Below are positions 1 to 9,100 of a stretch of 10,217 bases of DNA, piece by piece. The stretch lies in the NCBI GenBank assembly GCA_026770615.1, contig MU631638.1, forward strand, positions 11,120-21,336, given 5' to 3'. Origin of the DNA: Pavlovales sp. CCMP2436 (lineage: Eukaryota; Haptophyta; Pavlovophyceae; Pavlovales). The notes beneath the pieces were generated by a model. The model worked only from the letters and a program-made list of their open reading frames with translations, made no database searches and had not been told where the DNA came from. The first letter of the stretch is position 1, and every line of letters begins with the position of its first letter. The position numbers were made by a program, and so were the translations under genes.

Positions 1-103
1 CACACCCCCCACACACCCCCCCACCCCACACCACACACACACAACCTGCCGGTTGACTCCAGCCTCGGCCCTGATCCTGCTCCCAAAAATTGCTGTTGCC
101 CAG
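1..103 (+). other. 3' end of an intron of the midasin gene
   Basis: The first 43 bases are a low-complexity CA/CCCCA tract. A pyrimidine-rich stretch ending TGCTGTTGCCCAG places the acceptor AG at 102-103. Exon A then opens in the frame that leads to the conserved APTT...RNAFRIVRAM segment of AAA5. A second AG at 61-62 (ACTCCAG) could also serve, in which case the exon would be longer; midasins vary here, so homology does not decide. The donor of this intron is outside the window. Confidence 0.65.
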
Positions 104-3100
104 GCCGAAGACGCGCCACCTGCCGAGGCCGACCTGGCGGCCGGCGGCGGGCGCGGCGGCGGGTATGCCCTCGACGCACCGACGACTGGGCGCAATGCCT
201 TCCGCATCGTGCGCGCAATGCTCCTCGCGCGCGCGCTGCTGCTCGAAGGCTCCCCCGGCGTGGGCAAGACGTCGCTCGTCGCCGCGCTCGCCGCCACGGC
301 CGGTAATTGCGTTGCTTGGCTCCTGCCAAACGCTCTGCTGCTGCCCTACTGTCACTGCCCACGCTGACCTGCTCCGACTGCCTGCTGCCCATTGCCTGCC
401 CTGGCGGTCTGCGCCGCAGGTGTGGACGTGTAGTATGCCAGCGAGCCTAATAATAATAGTAATAATCATAATCATAATCATAATCATGATCATAATCATA
501 ATAATAATAATAGGTGATGGACGTGTAGCCTGTCAGCAAGCCTTGGCAGCTCCTAATAGTAATAAATGTGATAATAATGAGGATGATGATCACAATAATA
601 ATAATAATATAACGCCCGCAGGTGTGCGGCTGCTGCGCGTCAACTTGTCCGAGCAGTCCGAGCTGGCCGACCTGCTGGGGCAGGAGCTGCCCGCCGCCGA
701 CTGCGACGGCTCAGAGGAGGGCGTCGACGGCGCGGCAGTGGCCGAGGAAAGCGGGAACGGCAACGGCGGGATGCGATTTGTGTGGCGCGACGGCGTCCTC
801 CTCGCCGCGCTGCAGGCCGGCCATTGGCTACTGCTCGACGAGCTCAACCTCGCGCCACAGCCGGTGAGCTCACTAATTCGCGCAACTGCCTTTATTCGGG
901 AGTTGTCCCGGATTCGGACCGAGTTGTTACACATTTGTACTCGCACCATTCTTGTTCCATTGTTGATTGGTGAGGGGGGCGGAGAGTGGGACAATGCGAG
1001 TCTATGTCAGGAAGGGGGGGGGGGGGCTGATCTGCTACCAATACCGATATTACTGCTGCCTATGGTCTGCCCCCCTAAATACAAATACGAATATGAATAT
1101 GAACACGAATATGAATGCGAATACGAACACGAATACGAACACGAATACGAACACGAATACGAACACGAATACGAACACGAATACGAACACGAATACGAAT
1201 GCGAATGCGAATACGAATACGAATCTGAATGCGAATGCAGGTGCTCGAGGGACTCAACGCCGTGCTCGACCATCGCGCCGAGGCCTACGTCCCCGAGCTG
1301 GGCCGCGCGTTCCGCGCGCACCCGCGCTTCCGCATCTTCGCGTGCCAGAACCCGCTCGCACAGGGCGGCGGGCGGAAGGGCTTGCCAAAGTCGCTCGTCA
1401 ACCGCTTCGCGCGCGTGTGGCTCGACGAGCTTCTACCCGCCGACCTGCTGCACATCGCGCGCGCCGGGTGGGCGGGCGTGCTGGCCGACGACGAGCTGCT
1501 CGCGCGGATGGTCGCCACCGGCTCGGCCCTCGCCGAGCTCACCGCGCCTGGCGGCGGCCATGGCGGCGGCGTCCGGCTGAGCGGGCTCGGCGCGCCGTGG
1601 GACTTCAACCTGCGCGACCTCAGCCGCTGGCTCGGGCTACTCGCGTCCACGCAGCGGGGGCCGCACTGGCGGCCCGAGGCGCTGGTCTCCGTCGTCTTCG
1701 CCGCGCGCATGCGCAGGTGCGCAGCGCACCTCACGCCAGCCCACTTGATCAGCCCACTTTATGTCTGCCACTGCCCGACGCAGCATCCTTCGCTGCTGCC
1801 GCGGTCGGTGCGGGCATACAGACCATCACTCGGAGATACCTCGACTGTTTGGCTGCCCCATGTCCTGCCCTCACTCCCCCCCCCCTCCCCCTTGCGCAGC
1901 GCCGCTGACCGCGATCTCGTCTGCGAGATTGCGGCGCAGTGCCTCGCGCGGCTGTCCCACAGCCCCCGCCCCAGCGGCTCGGAGGGCGCCCTGGAGGCGG
2001 CACGCGCCGATTGCGAGTGGCGGCCGCGCCCGAGGCTGCTCGTGACGCCACGCGCGCTGCTCGTCGGCGACGCGGCACTACCGCGTGCGCCGCCCGCAGG
2101 CGCTGACGCCGACGACGCCGACGGCCCGCCGCCGCGGGCGCACGCGCTGCCACCCGCGCATGTTGGGGCGCTGCGGGCGCTGGTGCACGCGGCGGCGAAC
2201 GGCTGGCCCGCGCTCCTCACCGGCCCGCCCGGCTGCGGCAAGCGCTCGCTGGTCCACGCACTTGCGCAGCTGAGCGGTCGCGAGCACGCGCTGACCGAGC
2301 TCGCGCTCGGCCCAACGACGGACACGGCGGAGTTGCTCGGCGGCTTCGAGCAGCGCCCGCCGAGAGCCGCGCCGCGCGGTCTCTGGCTCCGCGCGCGCCA
2401 CACCGCCGCCATTGCCGCCGAGCGCGCCGCTACCGCCACGCTCGTCGGCGGCGCGCCGGCGGGTGGCAGCGCGGGCGTCGCGCTCGACGCCGTGCGCACC
2501 GCGGCCGCCGCACTGGCCGCGTTGCCACCGCCCGCCGCCTCCGCGGCCGCCGTGGCGGCGGAGGAGGCGGCGGCGGTGGGCGCAGCGCTCGGCGCGTGCG
2601 ACGCGCTGCTCCGCGCGCTGGCGCCGGCTGCGCCTCCTGCGGAGACGGAGGCGAGCCGCGCGGCCGACGGTGCACGCCGCGCGCTCGCGCTCGGCCGCAC
2701 CGCGCTCGCTGCCGCCGCCGCCGCCGCCACGGTGTCGGCGGTCGCGACGGCGGGCTCGATGTCGTTCGCCTGGGCGGACGGGCCTGTCGTCTCGTGCGTC
2801 CGGCAGGGTCGGTGGCTGCTTCTCGGTGCGGTCAACCTGTGCCCGCCCGCGGTGCTCGACCGCCTCAACGGGCTGCTCGAAACGCCGGCGCAGCTCGCCC
2901 TCACCGAGCGCGGCGGTGGCGCGGCGGGCTGGGCGGCGCCAGTCTGCCCGGCCGCTGGCTTCTGGCTCGTGGGCACGGCCGACCCCGCGCGTGGCGAGCT
3001 GAGTCGCGCGGTGCGCAACCGTTCGCTCGAGATCTCGCTGCACCCACTCGCGCCGACCCTGCGCGCGCCCGTGCCCGCCACCGCCGCCGCCGCGCTCGCC

Positions 3101-6100
3101 ACGCGCGCGCTCGCCTCGGTCGGCCTGCGGCCGGCGGTGGCGGGGCCTGAGCGAGCGGCCGGCCCCGAGCAACCAGGTGCGGAAGACGACGGCGCGGCGG
3201 ACGCGGCAGACGGGGCTGCGACGGAGGGCGCCGTTGCCGCAAAGCTTCGCGGGCTCGGCGCATTGCTCGACGCGAGTGCCGCCGCCGTCGGCGACGACGG
3301 CGTGCTCGGCGCCGCGCGCGGCGTCCCCGCGGCGCTCGGCGGGCCGGCCGCGGACGTGGCCGTGCGGATGGCGCTAGCTGCCACGCTCGCCACCGCCGGC
3401 ACCGATGTGCGGCGCGCCGCGGCGGTTACGGCGGGTGCGCGCGTCGGCAGCGCCTTCCAGCTCGGCCTGCTCGGCGCCGCCGCCGAGCGCGCGCTGGGCA
3501 GCGCGCCGAGCGCCGGCGCGCTTGGCGCGTGGGCGGCGGACGCGGCGCGCGGCGCCTCGGAGGCGGGCGGCGGCGCGCGCTCGGCAGCGGCGCTGCGCGC
3601 ACTGCTGCTGCGTTGCGCACCGGCCGCGGGCCTCGGCGACGGCGCAGCGTCCGCGCTCGAGCTCGCCTTCCCGCCACAGTGGCCGGCGGTGCCCGTCTCG
3701 CGGGCGGGCGGCAGCGTAGACGCGGACGCGCGCGCACTGCGGCGCTGGGTCCTCGCGAGCGGCGCGGCGGAGGGCGCGCTCGGCGCGAGCTGGGCGCTGC
3801 CGGTGTTGTGCGGCTGTGCGGTGGAGCGCTCGCTGCGCGCCGACGTCCCGCCGCTCGTCGCAGCGCTCGAGTACGCCCTCGACGGTGCGCTGGCCTCAAC
3901 GCTCGCCGCCACGCTCGCGGCGCCCGGCGCTGCGCAGGCGGGCAGTGGCGAGGGCAGCAGTGACGAGGAGGGCGATGCCGACGACAGCAGCCGCAAGCGG
4001 CGCGCCGAGGCGGCGGCGGCGGCAGCGTGGCTCGCCGGTGACCTGGCCTGCGCCGCCGCGGCCACCCGCATCTTCGCCGAGCGGACCGCGCCCGCCGCCG
4101 CGCAGGTGCGCGCGCGCGCCCTCGGCGATGCCGCCGCGCGCGTCGGCGCGCGCGCGGCAGCGCGTGCGGCCCTGGCCGGCGTGCGTGCACCGCGCGCAAA
4201 CGACGGACTGGCGGCGAGCGGGTGGGCCGCGTGGGCGGTGAGCGCGCTTGAGGGGGTGCTGGCCGCGGCCGCGGCCGAGATGCTCCCCGGCGCTGCCGCC
4301 GCCGCCGTCGCAGCGGAGGCGCGCACGCTGCTCGCGCCTAGCACCGGCGTCGTCGTCGTCGTGCCGGAGACGGGGTCGCACGAGGCGGTGGCGATGGGGA
4401 TGGCGGTGGTGAGCGTGGCGGGCCTGCTGCGCTGGCTGCCCGACCGGGCCGACGTGCACGCGCCCGACACGCTCGCCGCCGCGCTCTCCGCCGCCGCGGC
4501 CGCCGACGCCGACGGTGGCGCCGCGCGGCGCGCGGCGCACGGCGCGTGCTGCGTGCGGCACGACGCACTGCTGCGCCTCGCACTGCGCCCAGCGACGAGC
4601 GCGCCCGCCGCACGCGTGGCCGGCGCCGCCGCCGGTGGCGGCGCGCGGCACGCGCTCGCGCTCGCGCGCGTGGTCCGCACCGAGGTGGGTGCCGCTGCGC
4701 GCGAGTGGCTGCGCGCGCCCGCCGGCGGTGGTGGCACCGGTAGTGGTGGCGCGGTGCTGGCGGCGCGTGCGACGGCGGCTGCCGTCGCGGCGCTGCTGGC
4801 GCTGGCCGACGCGACCGACGCGTGCGAACTCGCTGCGGCAGAGGCCTCGTCGGACGCAAGCGCCGCCGGCCGGCTCGCCGTGGCCGTGCACGCGCTGCGC
4901 GCCGCGCGCGGGACGGCTGCGCGCGCGTGCGCTGACGCCGACGCGCTTGGTGGCGGCGACGCCAGAGTGCTGGGCGGCGGCGCGCTCGGCTCGGCGGTCG
5001 AGCAGCTCGAGCGCGTGGCAGGTGAGCCCTGAGCCCGACCCAATCTACTGGCCTTATCCTAGCCACATCCCTTGCCCTAGCTAGCCCTCACCCTCACCCT
5101 CACCCTCAACCCACGGACTCGCCCTCACCCTTGCCCTTGCCCTCAACCCACAGCCTCACCCTCACCCTCACCCTCGCCCTCAACCCGCGATCTCACCCTC
5201 ACCCTCAACCCTCATCCTCACCCTCACCCTCCCCTCGTCCCAACCGCAGCCTACTCGCCTGCCGCCTTCGACGCGGCGCTCTGGGCGTACGGCGAGCGGC
5301 CGCCGCCGCCGCCGCGCGGGCGTGTCGCGCACAGGGCGCGCAGCTTGCTGCGCGCAGCCGCCGCCGCCCTCACGCCGCCCGAGGCGGCGACGGCAGCGCC
5401 GCGCTACGCACTAGCGGCGCTCGCGCCGACGCCAGTGGGCGACGGCGAGGACGTTGACGAGGGCGGCGGCGCGGCGGAGGCGCTCGCGGCCGCGCTCTGC
5501 GCGCCGCCGGCGCTGCGGCGGCTCGTGGCTGAGGCGGCGGCGGTCTGCGCGCGCGCCGACGCCGCGCGCGCTGCCGCCTCCACCGCCGCTTTGCGTGTCG
5601 ACGGTGCGGCGGCGGCGGCGGCGGCATCCATGGCAGAGGCGGCGGCCGAGGCGGCGGCAGCGGACGCGCCGCGCGCGGTTGAGATGCAACTCACCTCGCT
5701 GCGCGCGCGCGCCGCCGCCGATCCGCTGGCGGCCGAGCGCGCGCGTGAGCGCGGCGCGGGTGCGATGTGGACGTGGCGGGCCGAGGAGGCCGCCGAGCTC
5801 GGCGCCGCCTGGCCGTTGCTCCAAGGTGAACAGCGGCCGCGATGGCTACCTCCGCTGTCCCCCCCGCCTCCCCCCCACCCTCCCGGGCTGTCCGCTGCAG
5901 TGCCTGCTGACCCGTACCCTTTGCCCACCGTCCCTTGTGCCTGCAGCACTCAGCCGGCTCGCCACGCGTGGTGCGCTCAACGAGGGCGGCGCTGCGCACG
6001 CCGCGGCCGCCTCCTCCCTGCGTCTGCGCGTGCGCGCGCACGCGCACGTGGCGCTCGCGCGGCCCGGCGCTGACGCGGCGGGCGCCGGGCTGTGGCACGC

Positions 6101-9100
6101 GGCTGCCTGGGCGCTTGACGCGCTCGCTGACGCTCCGAGCGGCGACGCCGCGGCCGGTGGCGGACCCGCGGGGCTTGGCGCGGCGGCGGGTGCGCTTCGC
6201 CTCGCGTGGCACGGCCGCGCGTGGCTGTCGCTGCTGCCGCCCACCTCGACGGTGGAGGCGGCGGGCTGGGCCACGCGTGCCTCGGCTCCCGACGCGCTCG
6301 CGCTCGCCGCCGCCGCCGCCGCCGGCGGGCCGCTCGAGCTCGGCGGCGGCTGCGGCGCGCTGTGGACGGCCGCGCTGCTCGTGCACGCCGCCGAGCGCGC
6401 TGGGCTCGCTGACGCGGCCGCGGCGCGCCACGCGATCGCGCGCCTCGAGGAGGGCGTCTGGCTGCGGCCGACGCCGCCGCCCGCCGCGCCACCCGCGCCA
6501 CGTGGCCGTGGCGCCCAGGCCGACGGGCTGCGCGCGTTCCGCGCCTTCTCGCTGGCCGCCGCCGACGGCAGCGCCGCCGACAACGCCGCGCTGCGCGCGC
6601 TCGACGGCGCTTGCACTGCCCTGCGCGCCGCGCCCGACGCTAACGCTGTGTCTGCCGCCGAGGCTTTCGCGCGCGCCGCCGCCGACGCCGTCGTCGCCGC
6701 CGCGCGCCGCTCGTCCGACGGACGGCTGCGTGCCGCGGCATCGGCGGGCGGCGTGGCGGCGGCCCTGCCATCCGCACTCGTCGACGCCGCGGCGGCCGAC
6801 GGCGCGACCATGCGCGCGCGCGCCGTCCTCACCGCCGCCAGGGCGGCGCGGCGCGCTCGCGCGCGCGTGGCGCTCGCCGCTGCGCGCACGCGCGCGGCGC
6901 TCGCGGCCGCGTCCGCCTGGGCGGCGTGTGGCTGCCTACGCTTCGAGCTCGGCCGCCCATTGCTGCCCGCGCACCCCGCTGCCGCGCCCGCCGCCGCCGC
7001 CGTCGTGCTGCGGTCCCGCGCCGCCGTCCTGCGCGCCGAGCTCGACATGCGCGCCGCGCGCGCCGCAGGTGAGCCCTACCCCTCTCCCGTAGAACGCTCC
7101 GAAGCCCTAGCCTTAACCTCACTCCAGCCGCAGCTTTAGCCCCAACCCCAGCCCCAATCTTAGCCCTCCTCGCTGCCAACATCCCGCTCGTCCCTTTGCA
7201 GGTGCGGGCGAGGCGCCGCTGGGGGAGGTCCTCGGCGCCGACGGCGCGGTGCGCGCCCTCGCGTCCTCTGCGGCCGCAGCCGCGCGCGGCGCGGCGGCCG
7301 CTACGGCCGCCGCGCCGATGCGCGGACGGGTGGCGGACGCGGCGGTGGCGTCGGTTGTGCGCGAGGCGGCGCAGTGGGCGGCGGGTATGGGCTCCTTCGC
7401 CCACGTGGCCGCGCTGCTCGGCCGGCTTGGTGGCGCGGCGGAGGGCGCGCTGCGCGCCGCTGGCTCGGGCGGCAGCGGCGCAGCGGCCGCCGCGCTCGCT
7501 GCAGAGGCCACGTGGCAGGCGGCGGCGGGCAGTGCGTTCGAGCGGCTGAGCGCCGCGCCCGCGGCCGTGGCGGACGTGGCCGCGCCGCTCGCCCTCGCCC
7601 TCGCCGACGTGCGCGCCGCCGTGCGCACTGCGGCCGCCGCGCTCGCCGCCGTCAGCGGTGCGGGCTCGGTCGGCGGGCGCGCCGGGGCCGCGCGCCTCGC
7701 GCGCGCGCTGCTTGGCGGCGCGCTCGCCGACGGCGACACGCTCGGTGCGCCGCTCTTCGCCATCGCAACCGCGTCCGGCGCGTCGGCCGGCGGCGTGGCC
7801 GCGCTGCTGCGCGCCGCGTCCGCGCAGCCCGCGCTCCTCGACCCGGACGCGGCGGAGGAGGCCGCGGGGGCCGCAGCGCCGCTGCACGCCGCGCTGCTCG
7901 GCGCGGCGCTCGCTGGCGCGTCGGCACGCGTGGCTGCGGAAGGCGCGCTCTCAGCTCCCGCGGCCGCCGCGCTCGCCGCTGCGCTGCGTGCGGGGGCCGC
8001 GGCGTGGCGCGCGGCTGACGAGCGCGCGCGCGTCCTCGAGGCGGAGGCGGCAGGTGTGAACCGCCTATGCGTGCGATGGCTCTTCCCCGTTTGTTGCACC
8101 GCCTTCCGCTGTGATGCCGACACTATTTGCTTCCTGTCCTGATTAGGCACCCACCCCCCCCTTCAATTTCCGCCGTCTCCAGAGTTCTACCAGGCGCGCG
8201 CGAGCGTGCGTGCCGCCGCGCGCGCCGACCGAGACGGCGGCGCCGACGGCTCCATCGAGGTGGCCTACGCCGAGGCCGAGGCCGAAGCGCGCGCAGCGGC
8301 GGCCGCGGGCGACGACACGGCGGCTGAAGCGGCGCAGCTGCGCGCGCTCTTCCCCGACTACGCCACGGTACTTGCACGCGCCCATTCTGCACCCGGCGCC
8401 ACCCGCTGGCCGAGGGCCGCTGCTCACCTGCGCCCCTGCCCCTTCTGTCCCACCGCCCTGCGCAACAGGCGCTCTCGGGGGGGCTGCCGCACCCGCATGC
8501 GCCCGATGCGCGCACCGCACTGCTGGCCGCCTCCGCGCAGCGCGCCACCGAGGCTGCTGCGGACGCCGAGGACGACTTCAACGCCGGCCGCAACGACGAC
8601 ACCAACCCCGCTGCCGCTGCCGCCGCCGAGGCCGCTGCCGCCGCCGCCGCCGCCCGCCCCCCGCTCGGCGCGGCTGCGGCGCGCGCGCTGGCCGAGAGCG
8701 GCGTGCTCGCGCGGCTCGTCGCGGCGCACGCGGCCGCGCACGCCGCGCTCGCCGTGACGCGCTCAGGCGCGGGCGGTGAGCGCGCGCGCGCCCTCACGGG
8801 CGGGCGTGACGCGGGCGGGCGCGATGCGGCCGCCGCGCTCGCCGCCGCGCTGCGCGCGGCCGACGGCGGCCCCGCTGCCGCCGCAACGTTCACGGCCGCT
8901 GCCGGCACGTCGGCCGACGCGACGTCCGTGCCCTCGCGCGCGGCCGCCGGCGCACGCCGCGCGGCGCTTGCTGGCGGGTACAGTGTGGCCTGCGCGCTTG
9001 CGGCCGCGCTGCGCGTGGGCGACGGCGCGGCGGGCGGCGCGGGCCTCGGCGCGCGCGCGCTGCGCGCACCCGCGCTCGCGCACCTGGCCGCCGCGGCGCG

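Larger units (their letters stand above)
104..1716 (+). other. MDN1: AAA5 module of midasin (exons A-C)
   Basis: The module is split over three exons. Exon A (104-302) carries YALDAPTTGRNAFRIVRAM, which is the midasin lead-in, then Walker A GSPGVGKT at 248-271 with the catalytic-site Lys and Thr intact. Exon B (622-863) carries VRLLRVNLSEQSELADLLG, an acidic/Gly-rich loop (about 691-770), FVWRDGVLLAALQAGHWLLLDELNLAPQP, with Walker B Asp-Glu codons at 837-842. Exon C (1241-1716) carries VLEGLNAVLDHRAEAYVPEL, the sensor-1 Asn in ACQNP (1349-1351) and GLPKSLVNRF with the arginine-finger candidate at 1403-1405, then the small helical subdomain. All nucleotide-binding and hydrolysis residues I can recognise are present, so this module looks ATPase-competent. 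Calling it AAA5 rather than AAA4 rests on the next module having AAA6 features and being followed directly by the linker. Confidence 0.88.

Noticed and set aside
1078..1238. CRISPR-like array
   Set aside because: Units of 6-12 bases are directly adjacent with no unique spacers; it is a simple satellite in a eukaryotic intron.
1007..1321. Repetitive Tyr-Glu/His-Glu or Ser-Tyr proteins over the hexamer repeat
   Set aside because: The repeat unit is a multiple of three and lacks stops in several frames on both strands. It lies in intron 2 between two halves of a conserved AAA5 motif.
90..1580. A single 496-codon plus-strand protein across exons A-C in frame 3
   Set aside because: It reads exon A and exon C in the wrong frame and includes two introns with simple repeats. 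Only 622-863 is real coding sequence in that frame.
1229..5032. A 1267-residue protein starting at the ATG at 1229
   Set aside because: That ATG lies in the intron 2 repeat. Residues before 1241 do not belong to midasin, and the frame includes intron 3.
1759..5043. Stop-free minus-strand frame of over 1000 codons opposite exon D
   Set aside because: It is a GC-driven shadow of exon D: it translates to low-complexity Ala/Ser/Arg/Pro with no recognisable motif and crosses introns 3 and 4 boundaries.
5085..5235. True telomere or chromosome end
   Set aside because: The repeat is degenerate, interstitial and flanked on both sides by exons of the same gene in the same orientation.
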